A DNA stretch of 64,000 nucleotides from Mactra quadrangularis (Eukaryota; Mollusca; Bivalvia; Venerida; Mactridae), in contig CM046303.1 in the NCBI GenBank assembly GCA_025267735.1, positions 36,035,380 to 36,099,379 on the forward strand, written 5' to 3'. Position 1 is the stretch's first letter. Each line of letters begins with the position of its first letter. This document shows, in pieces, positions 24,903 through 35,800 of this stretch. The position numbers and the translations under genes are program-made. Under the pieces are notes generated by a model that saw only the letters and a list, made by a program, of their open reading frames with translations, did not search any database and had not been told where the DNA came from.

Positions 24903-25282
24903 TAGTGCTTTTTTCCCTTATAAAACAGTGGCTGTTTACCGGTGCCTTCCCCTTCTGATAGTGAAATGTCTTTGAAATCATGCAGTTTTTTTTTCTTAAT
25001 TTGGAGTTTATCTTTGATTCTTCATTCCTTTATCAGTCTACGAAATTAGTGGGTGTCTGGTTGCCCAGGACAACCACTTTTTAGCTCGAGCAACCAACTA
25101 TGTCTTTTGGGCAACCAAAAATCTGCAAATGAGATAATATACTTTTATATAGCGCTTGCTATAACCACTTCATTTCTTAATTTCGTAGACTGCCCTATCA
25201 ATGAAATTTAGTTAAATTTTCCCAAAATGTTCTATATAAAATAAGGCCCCAGGCCCAATCCCCACATACTGAAAATGCATTG
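24903..25282. mobile_element. MITE of the GGGC(T/A)TTTTTTC family, interrupted
   Basis: The left end TAGTGCTTTTTTCCC and right end (reversed CAATGCATTTTCAGTATG) match 33337-33542 along most of their length, including GTTTACNGNTGCCTTC and AAGGCCCCAGGCCC. The flanks TATAC and TTTAC match at 4 of 5. Another MITE is nested at 25034-25192. Confidence 0.7.
25034..25192. mobile_element. Nested MITE with CAGTCTACGAAATTA ends
   Basis: The left end CAGTCTACGAAATTAG is mirrored by CTTAATTTCGTAGACTG on the right. It sits inside 24903-25282. A related copy is at 26953-27122. The interior has paired GGTTGCCCAGGACAACC-like motifs. No clear target duplication. Confidence 0.8.
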
Positions 25283-25840
25283 TTTACTGATATTATACAC
25301 ATAGAGATTTTAATGTGACAATGGTATTCTTCCTTGCCATTGATTGACCTGACTTTTCAAAAAAAAAAACGTTTTTAGAATAACTGATATCCATTGTTTA
25401 TGATATAGTAAATAACTGAAAGCTTCTTTTCTCTACAGCCTTATATTGTCAGCTTAATGCAACACTGCTGTTACTCACGTTTTGTTTACAAAATCAACTT
25501 TTTGCATTTTTAAAAATAATTCCATGACATAAATGAATAATGATAAGTTTTTACTACATCTGGAAAAAGAGTTAGGGCTGCAGTGTATTATTTTCTCAAC
25601 TTCAATGTGAAATCCCCACTGTTAAATTGAGTGTGTAAGTAAATAAAAAGAAATGCCAGACTTCATTGTCTGTTACAGTAATTCTGTTATTTTCAGATAA
25701 ATTGTTTAATAAAAACGTCTTAGAATATATTTCTAATATCTATTATCATACTGTATCTCAAGTTATTTTTATGTCTTTAAATGACAGATAATATAATAGA
25801 CTCTTGAAACACATGTTATTATAAATCTTGTACAGTATAA

Positions 25841-26465
25841 TAGAGCTGGGTACCGCAAAGAAATTTATACCATGGTATACCGCGTTTTTTAATAAATACC
25901 ACGGTATGCCACAAAGTAAGTCTTTACCATGTGTAGTAGAGCTATCAAATAAAAAAAATATTTTAAGAAGATCATTCATTAACTTTTGAAAACACAAAAG
26001 TCCTTATTTAAGGTAATAACTATAACAACTTAATCGAAGTTTTTTAAAAGTTTTATTCTCAAATTTATCAGAAATTTGATGATATTTCGTAAACAAAGTT
26101 GAAAATAAAGAACCTGGGTCAAAATGAACCGGTCCGTCTTAAAATTGTGTCATGATGCCATATGAGGCACTCAAAAGGGGTTTATGCTAAAACTTACTTA
26201 CATTAATGGGGGAATAAATACGGCATTATTTTGTGAAAAAAATGAAAATAAATAAAGCAATCGTCAAAGGAAACCCATGCATACAAAAAATGCGCTTCAT
26301 AGCCTTTAAAACCGATCACGAAATCAAGAATCAAATCGAAATATTTTATAGTTTATCAAAGAAAGTTAAGTTTTTCAATACCAGTATTTCCGAAAATACC
26401 ACCGTATTGTACCGTGAGATAAAAAACCACGGTTACCAGTTTACCGGTAATACTGCGCACCTCTA
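25841..26465. mobile_element. hAT MITE with perfect 8-bp duplication CAGTATAA
   Basis: The left end reads TAGAGCTGGGTACCGC and the right end reversed TAGAGGTGCGCAGTATTACC. CAGTATAA is exactly duplicated at 25833-25840 and 26466-26473. The termini are rich in TACCG/CGGTA palindromes (TACCATGGTATACCGCG). The open frames inside have no recognisable domain. Confidence 0.9.
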
Positions 26466-26476
26466 CAGTATAACCT

Positions 26477-26823
26477 CAGTGTTTTTTTTCCCGGCCATTT
26501 TGGGGCCGAAATTGGGCCCCATTCCCCTCTCCAAAAAGGTTTTTTTCCCTTCCCAGGTAAAAAATTCCCCTGCCAAAGTGTCCTAAAACTTTTGTACTTT
26601 TTATAGCATTTTTGCCCATTCCTCAAGCATTACAGAGAAATCACAGATGAATATATGGGTTCAATAGTTGAAATTTCATATAGGTAGACAGAAATGTTAC
26701 TCTGTTAGAGGATCCATGTAATCTCAAGTATTGAAATTTTCATCCCCTAATTACATTTTTGTCGCTATTCTCCCCTCAAAAAGGGCCCCGCCACCTTTCC
26801 CCTAAGAGCGAAAATAAACACTG
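26477..26823. mobile_element. hAT-like MITE with 5-bp duplication AACCT
   Basis: The ends are CAGTGTTTTTTTTCCC and, reversed, CAGTGTTTATTTTCGC. AACCT is duplicated at 26472-26476 and 26824-26828, overlapping the last two bases of the neighbouring hAT duplication, so it landed directly beside that element. A sibling copy is at 43447-43753. Confidence 0.9.
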
Positions 26824-26952
26824 AACCTGTATAGTGGCCCTCTACAGAACAAATTTTCTTCACACCAACTGCTTTTGATATTTCCCTTAGGTGTAATTTT
26901 AATTAAATTTAACTGCTTCAGAGCAAAAACCTCTGAACAGCAAAACACTTAA

Positions 26953-27122
26953 GCAGTATATGAAATTAGGATGTGAAAGTGGTTGCCTGAACAGGTCATT
27001 TTAGTAGCAAGCACTATGTCTTGTTAGTAGATTTTTGATAGCCCAAGAGAAACTAGTGGTTGTCTGAACTAAAAAAATAGTTGTCCTGGGCAACCGGACT
27101 TCTGCTAATTTCGTAGACTGCT
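26953..27122. mobile_element. Second copy of the CAGTCTACGAAATTA MITE
   Basis: The right end ATTTCGTAGACTG is intact. The left end is diverged (CAGTATATGAAATTAG). The internal GGTTGCC and GTCCTGGGCAACC motifs match 25034-25192. Confidence 0.65.
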
Positions 27123-27124
27123 TT

Positions 27125-27985
27125 AGTCCCTTACAGTGGGTGTTGTCCAAGAAGGTTGTATTGTATTTACAAAGTTTCTGTAACTCTAATTATAGATCTC
27201 CCTAGAGACCCTCAACAGATTGTCTCTCTGTAACTGTTACTTGGTTCTAGTTAGTATGGCTTTCATTGTACAACAATTATTGATCATAGATTCCTGAAAA
27301 TTGTCTTTCTAATAGTTGGATGGTCATACTGTGACTTTGATATTAGGCTTATTTGACTTAGTTTTGTTTATTATATTTAATTTTTGGAGTTATGTTTCAA
27401 GGAAGTGATTCTTTATCTAGTGAACACCGTTTAAGATGTAATTATACAGAAATTTCAGATTTTGTGATATGTATTTAATAAAGATATTTTTGTTTGTCAA
27501 ATATTTGAAATTACCTGTATTAGTTTTGTAACAATGCTTAGTGGAAGTGATTTTTAATGTTTGAAGAAAACTATTTTTTGTTTACCAAATATTTTAATTT
27601 TGTGTATCAATGTTAAAGAGAACATAAAAAATCAATTTCACTTCCTGTGAAATAGTTGAGGTATCTATATACACAGGTTTTAATCCTAGCTGGAAACATA
27701 TGGCAGTTTATTGATTCTCTGGGTTATTATGCCTGATACACTTTAATGTAAATATTGTCTTTTCATTTCACTTCCCATGAAACAAAACAGTAAAGTTATA
27801 TAACAGCAATCTCTGTTTACATTTAAATGAAGTGCAAAAATTTTTCATTGAACAAGTTGCTTGAAAAGTTTTCATTGTTGACAAAATTCATATTGATGCA
27901 CCTAGTACTTTGAGACCTATATTGAAAATTGTTTATGTAGTGACTTTGAGGTAGGGTCCATCGTGGACTTGCTTGGTCAATTTTT
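27125..27985. other. No gene visible
   Basis: AT-rich sequence. A short TTTCACTTCC motif appears twice (about 27637 and 27765) but does not make a recognisable repeat. Confidence 0.4.
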
Positions 27986-28033
27986 ATACCCCCGCAAACA
28001 AAGTTTTCGGGGGTATACTGGAATCACCCTGGT

Positions 28034-28191
28034 GGTTGGTTGGTTGGTTGGTTGGTTGGTTGGTTGGTTGGTTGGTTGGTTGGTTGGTTGGTTGGTTGGT
28101 TGGTTGGTTGGTTGGTTGGTTGGTTGGTTGGTTGGTTGGTTGGTTGGTTGGTTGGTTGGTTGGTTGGTTGGTTTGTTGGTTGGTTGGTTGG
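28034..28191 (+). repeat. (GTTG)n tetranucleotide microsatellite
   Basis: About 39 units with one interruption near 28174. All long open frames across it (Gly-Trp-Leu-Val or Pro-Thr-Asn-Gln repeats) are by-products of the microsatellite and not genes. Confidence 0.97.
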
Positions 28192-29055
28192 AAGCGTGGT
28201 CTGTCCCAAAAAATTAATACATTTGTAGTATGTTTATTTCTTAATGTATTTGAATAGAAGCTGTTATATACCATGATTTAATGGTGTATACAAAACTCAT
28301 GTAACTATGGAAACAATTCTCACTTGTTTAAAATATTTAATTGTGTTATATATTTAAAATCTAATTTGATAACTGTATAGTATGCTTTTTTCTCAATAGA
28401 TTTTTTTCTTATCTTATTTTATAGAATTTGCACAGGCATTTACAGTTGATGTTTATATGCATGTTATATCAATTCCAAGTCAAAATGGCCGACTTGCGGC
28501 CATCTTGATTTTTTTAAATTTAATTTAATAACTGCATGCGACTTGCGGCCATCTTGAATTCTTTTTAATTTAGTTTAATTACTGTATGCTTATTTCTCAA
28601 CAGATTTTTTTCTTAACTAATTTAGATAGAATTTTGCACAGGCGTTCACAGTTGATGTGTGCATGCACTTTAACTCAATTCCAATTCAAAATGGCGGACT
28701 GGCTGTCATCCTTTTTTCAAAATTAATACAGTCTTATATTGACTTATTTCCATACATATTTTGAAAAGAAATTGCATACAAGGTCTCACTAATACAGTTG
28801 ATCAGTATGACTATTCTTCATCAATTTATATTCAATATGGCTGACTGGCAGCCATCTTGAATTTTTATTTAAATTACTGTATAGTACATGTATGTGGTTT
28901 TTTTACTCAATTTTAGCCAAATTTCGCTCCAAAGTCTTTATTGATGTAGTTGACTCGTACATGGATTTACTCTGGATACAAATTCATTATGGCAGACTGG
29001 CAGCCATTTTGACTTTGTTTAAATAACTGTATAGTAAGCTTATTTCATTACCAAT

Positions 29056-29332
29056 TTCTTCTTGCTGAAGTCTGATTGATTTATTGATTGATTAATTGGA
29101 TTTACGGCTTATTAATGCAAAAAGGTCATTTTACGCCGAAAACAATTGATGATACTATTACTTCAATAGATAATGAAGATTTTACGTCCTATATTTTATG
29201 ATAAACATGTATTTCCTTCAAGTATGGTTTGGTTTTGTTTTGGTTTTACGGCGCACCAACACAAAAAGGTCATATCCCGCCGAAAGCAATCAATGATACT
29301 ATTTATTAAAATGATATTAATGATGTAAAGCT
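29056..29332 (-). mobile_element. LINE 3'-UTR and tail, present twice
   Basis: Read on the minus strand, both pieces contain TGACCTTTTTG followed by an AT-rich or GGTGCGCCGTAAAACC tail, at 29235-29275 and more diverged at 29100-29145. They lie directly downstream of the LINE coding remnant at 29333. Confidence 0.65.
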
Positions 29333-29850
29333 CTATATCTTATTATATACATTTATTTCCTTCAAAAAGTTAAGTATCGCATATGATGGTACAGACTCAA
29401 AAAGTTCTTAAAGTGAGTTAACTTTAAAATGTTTGTCACGGATATCTTTAAGATCCTGACAGTCAAGGAGAACGTGTTTGACATAGAAATGCTCGTCACA
29501 GGGTATACATTTAGGTGCTTCCTCTCTTTTGAGAAGGTATGAATGTGTTAATCTGGTATGACCAATTCTACATTGCGAAATCACTATTTGATCTCCGCGA
29601 TTAGAAAATATGATGGTACAGACTCAAAAAGTTCTTTAAGTGAGTTAACTTTAAAATGTTTGTCACGGATGTATTTAAGATCCTGGCAGTCAAGGAGAAC
29701 GTATTTGACATTGAAATGCCTGTCACATGGTATACATTTAGGTGCTTTCTTTCTTTTGAGAAGGTATGAATGTGTTAATATAGTATGACCAATTCTACAT
29801 CTCGTAGTAACTATTTATCTCATTGATTAGCAAATATTATTGACGAAGAT
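29333..29850 (-). pseudogene. Tandemly duplicated C-terminal fragments of a non-LTR retrotransposon ORF2
   Basis: On the minus strand two ~220-bp copies each encode the end of a LINE polyprotein. Each has the motif CRIGHT, then LTHSYLLKR, a Cys-x2-Cys...His-x4-Cys knuckle (APKCIPCDEHFYVKHVLLDC in the lower copy), QDL and KHFKVNSL. The lower copy (29333-29605) has a nonsense codon just after VNSL and ends at a TAG at 29333-29335. The upper copy (about 29606-29850) keeps that Lys codon but has a stop before CRIGHT. Reverse transcriptase itself is absent. The RIGHT-x-LTH signature before the knuckle is typical of RNase-H-bearing LINEs (from memory). The duplication of just the last exon-sized piece is odd. 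Confidence 0.8.
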
Positions 29851-30965
29851 GAATCAAGGGTTTATGGCTTTATGTCATGTAACTTATTAAATATAGCATT
29901 ATTCCACATTGTTTGCCATTTTGACTTGCTGAAGTCTATTATGTACTGCTATTTTTATCAAATTCTTATTGTTGAACTTATTGTTGAAGTTTTTCTTTTT
30001 AAAAAGCAAATGATTTGATAATTTTTGTACAGACTTTGAGAAAGTTAGCAATTGTTTAAGTTGATGTGCTTGGCATTTTCTTAAGTGGAATTCAAAATGG
30101 CTGACTGGCAGCCATGTTGAATTTTCTAATATCTTGTACAGCAAACATCTTTTTTTCTCACCTTATTTTGATAAAATTGTGCTGACAAATTCTTGTTGAT
30201 GAAATTTTTATATGTATTTATTTTTTTATGTATTTCAATGGACCAACTAATAGCCATCTTGATTTTTTCTGTAATGTTGTGAAGAAAACATCTTATTTTG
30301 TTATAGCTACATGAGATTTTAGATATTATTTTAACTTTACTACTGTGAAAATAATGATCGGTAATTTAAGCTTTCTTATGGGGTATTTGTGAAATTCTTG
30401 ATACAAGATATTGTAAATACTAATTGTTTGATTTATATTGTGTACATTGCTGACTACCATTTTTACAATTGCCTTATTTTTTACTTATTTATCAAAAAAT
30501 TACAAACACATTCTACATTTTGCTCATCTGGTTACAACATACTCATGAGTTTAAATGTGATCACGCTTTGTCTGTTGTTCCACTTTACATTCATAATGAC
30601 CAAATGGTGTTCATTTTCATGTAAAAAGTCATTTGAAATATGACAACTCTGTTCATTTTGCTTTTTCATAAATCTATAGTGAATTACACTGTAATTTGCT
30701 GTTTATTTCCAATTTGATATTTGCATCCTATTCTTTTTATGGTTTTTATGCTTCTTACAACATTTACCCTTTTGGACTTCCACAATGTTGACTTGCTTTT
30801 ATCTTGAAATGTTGCTGTTGCGGGGGTATTTTCGCCACTGGTGGCAGTTCTAGTTCCTGACCAGTTTCGTACCGATTATTGGTACTCTAAAGAGGTTTTA
30901 TTTGTCAGAAGGCGACAAATTTTATTTGTGTCAATATGTTTGACATGGGAGATTTATATACCCAA

Positions 30966-31090
30966 TAGTGCCGGTGTCGGTGTGGGTGTCAGTGTTGGTG
31001 CCAGTGTTGATGCTGGTGATATGTCTGGATTTAGTGTCGGCTATGGTGCCTGTGATGGTGCTGGTTATGGTGCCGGTTATGGCATTTATT
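30966..31090 (+). repeat. Degenerate GGTGNN hexamer-like array
   Basis: Repeated GGTG(T/C)(C/T/G) motifs, for example GGTGTCGGTGTGGGTGTCAG, form a decayed minisatellite. Open frames across it on both strands are low-complexity and not supported as genes. Confidence 0.7.
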
Positions 31091-31287
31091 GGATGAATGG
31101 TGTCGATGAGGTACTGGTGTTTGTGTTTTACATGTGAGTTTATGCGGTGTGAGTGGGAAGTCTGATTGTGAGATGTTTGGAGTTCCATATATGTGGAATA
31201 GAGAGCTATTGTCTGAAAGGAAGACAGAGGGTTTCTAAAAGGAAATATAGAAAAGAACTACATGTAAGATAAATAAGACGAGTGCCA

Positions 31288-31665
31288 TTATTTATTATGG
31301 TATTTGGTATACAAAAGATAACAAAGTTTTTGGCTGGCGTAGCAAAGTACTGCCAGGCTGTTGTATAGTCCGTTTGTATCTGGTGGCTTAATGAAGGCTT
31401 TGTGTATGATGCTAGGATGGCTGTTAAGGTCGTCAGTCTCGTTGATATATAATTCTTCTGGTTGTTCAATAATTTGAAGATCAACATGGTTTGTCTTTAG
31501 GTAGCATTTTTTTATGTGTTTCTTCAGATCTTCTTTCCTAACATAGCGCCTATCACAGTGTTCACAGTGTAGAGATGATGTGTGTTCATATTTCTGTGGT
31601 ATGAACCACCAGATTTGTAGATAGTTTCACATATGCAGCACGAGTACATTTTGACTCTGTTGCTA
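31288..31665 (-). pseudogene. Frameshifted C2H2 zinc-finger protein fragment
   Basis: On the minus strand, YSCCICETIYKSGGSYHRNM (near 31655-31595) gives a Cys-x2-Cys...His first finger. A one-base shift near 31570 leads into HCEHCDRRYVRKEDLKKHIK, a second finger that ends in Cys instead of the last His. The frame then stays open for about 70 more codons (KCYLKTNHVDLQIIEQPEEL ... LCYLLYTKYHNK) to a TAA at 31288-31290. I cannot tell whether the source is a host gene or a transposon. The fingers are of a type common in mobile-element families of molluscs. The frameshift and lack of a start make a working gene unlikely, though an unrecognised splice cannot be excluded. Confidence 0.6.
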
Positions 31666-32185
31666 CGTGTGATATAGTGATGTTGCATCAATTACGGTGT
31701 TCCGTAGTAGTCATGGTGTTGATGCTGTGTTCATTTAATATACATGTGCTATATTGAAAATTGGTTTATCGTTATAGTCAATAGTTTATTTGATTTGGTT
31801 TTATTTATCATATTAGTTTTATATCCACATTAAATAAAGTCATTATTATTATCTTTATTAATATTATCATATTCATCATTATTTTTATTGTCTTTTTCAT
31901 GCTAAATACATTAAACTATTATGCTGCTTGCACAGGTGCCATTCCACATTTGAATGAAATGAAGCAATTGGTTGCTATATCATTTGCTCAAGGAAGTTAT
32001 TAGTGCTCCAGTCATTGCCTTTTTTTCCAGAGCACTAGTCAGAATTGTTATTGAATTTATATTTAGTGAAGGGCAATATTATCAACTAGCCCAACTATAT
32101 GAATGAAATGAATAATTTTCTAGCCTGAATAAATTTTCACTAGTCCTAGATTTCTGGCTTGTGGGTTAAGACAATAACTGGTGCT
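31666..32185. other. No gene visible
   Basis: ATT-rich low-complexity sequence around 31780-31900; nothing else supported. Confidence 0.4.
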
Positions 32186-32246
32186 GTGTTGGGGTTGATA
32201 CCAGTGACCTTGCAATCTCTGAGTGCTTTTACCACAAGACTACTGT
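32186..32246 (-). repeat. tRNA-derived SINE head
   Basis: On the minus strand an A-box-like TAGTCTTGTGGTAAAAGCAC is followed about 30 bp later by a B-box-like GGTATCAACCCC. The acceptor stem is not intact, so it is not a working tRNA. Confidence 0.55.
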
Positions 32247-32704
32247 ATATACTGAACTCTTATAAAATGAAAAACTTGCCATTGTCTAAAATAATTTTCT
32301 GCTGATAAATTATTCAAAAGTAACCAGGTCTGTATCAGAGTTAGTAGCACCCCGGGATTTTGAATCTTGTTCCCCTATGGAGGAAAAGGTTTAAATACCA
32401 CCCGGGGACGTTATAACCATAAATATAAATCTGACAATAATGTCAATTTTCTTCCATTATTAAGGTATAATACTGGTATAATATGGAAAAGTTTCTGGCC
32501 TTGTCAAAGGGTAGGTGAGTTATAGTTTTGGACAAGTCTTGAAGTGTCCAGGAAACCTAGGTTAGTTGTGCTGGACACTTTAATATAACCATAATTGTGT
32601 TGACCTGACATTAAATCCAGTATAAATAAATACAAAAGGTACAAGAATGTTAGTGATACTAACTACTATTTAATTCTATAATTGTATATGTTTCAGGTTC
32701 CAAG

Positions 32705-32844
32705 ATGTCGTCAGAATTACCAGACACTCAGGCTGTAAATAATGTAAAGATCTCAAGTGGAGATAATACACCTCACTCACCATTACATAATAAATTCTTG
32801 GTTCCTAGTCCAGTACCTACACGTAGAAATAGAACATACTCACA
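32705..32844 (+). CDS. CARHSP1: CARHSP1-like coding exon 1
   Basis: The exon starts after TTTCAG at 32696, with GTTCCAAG before the ATG, and ends at a GTAAGT donor (32845). It encodes the first 46 residues plus two bases of codon 47, including the regulatory VPSPVPTRRNRTYS segment. The acceptor upstream of the ATG shows that transcription begins in an earlier, unseen exon. Confidence 0.95.
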
Positions 32845-35800
32845 GTAAGTTATATACTTATAATTTTATAATCAAGTGATAATTGTGTGCTGGGCTATAC
32901 AGTTTGTCTCATTACCCTGTATTTGATTCAGGCAACCTGTAACTGCTAGTAGGCATTGAATTCGGGCAGGTAAAAGGAATAGCTGGTTGTCCAACCAGAC
33001 AACATAGTTAATGTCGAACCCTGGTGTGGCCTCCTAGTTGATTGTACAACTCTTGAATTTACTGCTATTACCCATGATGATCAGGCAACTGGTATATATC
33101 TATAAATTTCGTTGGGGAGACTTTTACCTTGCCAACAAATGACTCATAGGATCAATACAAGTCAAGTAAAGGTATACATTTACACCTTGAGGAAGTGAAG
33201 CAATCACAGATCTCTTAGTGGAGAAAATTAGCTGTGATCCCAGTAAGATTTCCAACTGGTACTGTTCAACCTGTCATCATGCCCCCCAAATATAAACAAC
33301 GGGACCATTCTCCCAGCATAAATCATACTGGTTTATCGGCCTTTTTTCCCCTATATAACAGGGGCCGTTTACAGATGCCTTCATTTTTTTAAATTCATGC
33401 AGTTATCCCCTAATTTGGGGGTTAACTTTGATTTTTTCTTCCCCTTTCTATGAAATTGTGATAAAATTTCCCCAAGTGTTCTTTTTTAAAAAAGGGCCCA
33501 GGCCCCTTCCCCAAATACTGAAAAAAGCCCTGTTTATCTATAATTCTTCAGGCTTGGTAAGGAAATCTCAAAATATCAGCTATGGAATTATTCAATATAG
33601 CTAACGAAAACAGCTTAGTTCAAAAATTAACAATGTCTATCATGATTTTATAAAAGTTGCTTGAAATGTTATTTGTGAATAAATGCTTTGATACCAAAGA
33701 CCTTCAGACTTTCCGAAGTGTTTTGACATTTCTGGACATTCAGTCCAGTGATCTTGGAAGAATCACTGGACTGAATCAGTTTTCACTGGACTGGAAGATT
33801 TCATCAAAATGTCAATACTTCATGACTTATCATTACTGTTTTCTGGTTGCTAATCAGTCATTACTATAACTTTTAACTGAGAACAAACATCAAAATTAGT
33901 TCAATACATATCCATAAATAAGATAAAAGGGCTGATGGTTGTCCTCATTTTAATTTTAAAAAATGAAATTTAACCGGACATTTGGACTGGCTACAACAGA
34001 TTTTTTCCTGGACCGACTGGAATGTCACTGGTCAGGTCTGTCGGACCAGCACTTTTCGGAATGTCTGGACCTTTAAGTAAAGTTGAATGTAAGGATTGAA
34101 ATAATTATTAGCTCTTACTTTGAACTAGGTTTACCTTTTTCCACATGTTAATCACAACACCTCAGAATCTTTATAAGAAAGATTTTAATACCTATATATT
34201 TAAAGAAATATTGCCCTTATAATTACATTACAAGAAAACAATTATCACTACCTATATTTCATTTTACACTTTCAATTGATGTTTTCTATTTAAACTACAT
34301 TAAAGTTTGCATCCTGCCCCTTTTTTCTGTCTGACTGCCCTTTTCTGAGTTCTTAATATTATCTCCTAAGTTATTGCATCTAAGACATTTGGCACTATAT
34401 ATTGGGTTTCAAATTAATTAATGAAAAATTAGTTTACTCGGAGAACTGTATTTTGTTTATAATTAGGGCTGTGAATCGTTGAGCAAGTGGCGATCCGATC
34501 CGAACCACCATTCATGTGTAGCGATTCACGAATCAAACCACAAATCACTTGTTAATGGAGAAGCATACAGAATTCATGTAATAAAAAGAGTTAGTGAAGC
34601 ATTACAAGTTTTTACTACAAGGAAAACAATTGTACTCCAAATATGTCTATTACCAGACATTTTATTGGCATTTTTAGTAATAACATTTTTATTTAAATGT
34701 GTATCAATCGAATTTTGACACAAGATTGTTCGGTCCCTACATAAATTAAGGCTAACATTAGAAGTGCGACTCGTTTACAGTTGTATTTAAGCTAATAATG
34801 TTCTGTCATTTTTTCTAAAAAATAGATCGCGATCCAGCTATTTCGGACGTGACGAATATTTGTACTCGATTTTCTGGTCGGGATTGCGAATATCCGAGTA
34901 CTCAGATACTCACCGCAGCCTTATTTATAATGCTGCAATTTAAAATGTCCTCTTGTTCAGTGTTAAAATGGCCGAGATGTGGTTGAATATTGATCACAGT
35001 GTTATAATGTTACCTGATAACAGAGTAATTGGCAATTAAATCTAGTTTAAGAGTAAATTGATTGAATTAACATTCAAACTAATGGACAGAAATCAATTCT
35101 AACTTGATGCAATTGCTCAATCACTGACTCATTTAGAGTGTAAATTTTACAATCATTGTAAAGTAATGGTTGGAATTTTAGTTATGCAATTTCACTGATA
35201 ATTGTAAATGTTGCCAAAGGCATAGAAATTTATGTACAATATTTATCATCATGTCTGAGCTAGAATACAGCATTTATTGATAACAGTAGTATTTGGTTAC
35301 CATAGGTACATTCAATATAACATCCTGGTTTGTGTGTATGTGAAATAGTAAAACTTTAATACTGAATAATTTAGAGATATATTTGTTAAGAAGATTTTAA
35401 TATTGTAGTTGATTTTGATTCCACAAATTCTTACTATTTAAGTAATGTAAGTCTACTTCCTTACTTACCTTTCAGACCAACATATTAATGTAGTATGATA
35501 AACCATGGTATTGTTGTTATAACTGGAACTTATAAGTTAGTAGCATGTCTGACTATCCCATACCTGACTATAATTGACAGGGAGTTTTGGCCAACTTCTT
35601 TACATTATAAAAATCTAAACAAATCCACCACATCGGAAATTTATTGAAGACAACACAAAAGTTTTCTTTTATCTAGTTTTAATTCCATTCTTTGTGAATT
35701 TTACGAATATTACAAAATTATGTGAACAACACAATAAACTAAAGAAATCTGACCCCGTTAACACATAGATATAGTATTATGAACTCCACCAGAGCATGGA

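Larger units (their letters stand above)
27986..30829 (+). mobile_element. 2.8-kb element with ATACCCCCGCAA inverted ends
   Basis: It starts ATACCCCCGCAAACAAAG and ends TTGCGGGGGTAT (30818-30829). Near the left end lies a (GTTG)n array. The body has about seven diverged ~150-180-bp units marked by AAAATGGC(G/T)GACTGGCAGCC (28489, 28540, 28690, 28843, 28992, 30100, 30243). The units are split by a nested LINE block at about 29056-29850. No transposase frame is visible. Confidence 0.75.

Noticed and set aside
26233..26586. 117-codon open frame
   Set aside because: It spans the right half of one hAT MITE, the insertion boundary and part of another; it cannot be one protein.
27963..28274. Long open frames encoding Gly-Trp-Leu-Val or Pro-Thr-Asn-Gln repeats
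   Set aside because: They are translations of the (GTTG)n microsatellite, open in several frames on both strands because of the repeat.
30841..31188. Gly/Val-rich and Thr-rich open frames
   Set aside because: Translation of a decayed GGTGNN array; no start context, domain or conservation visible.
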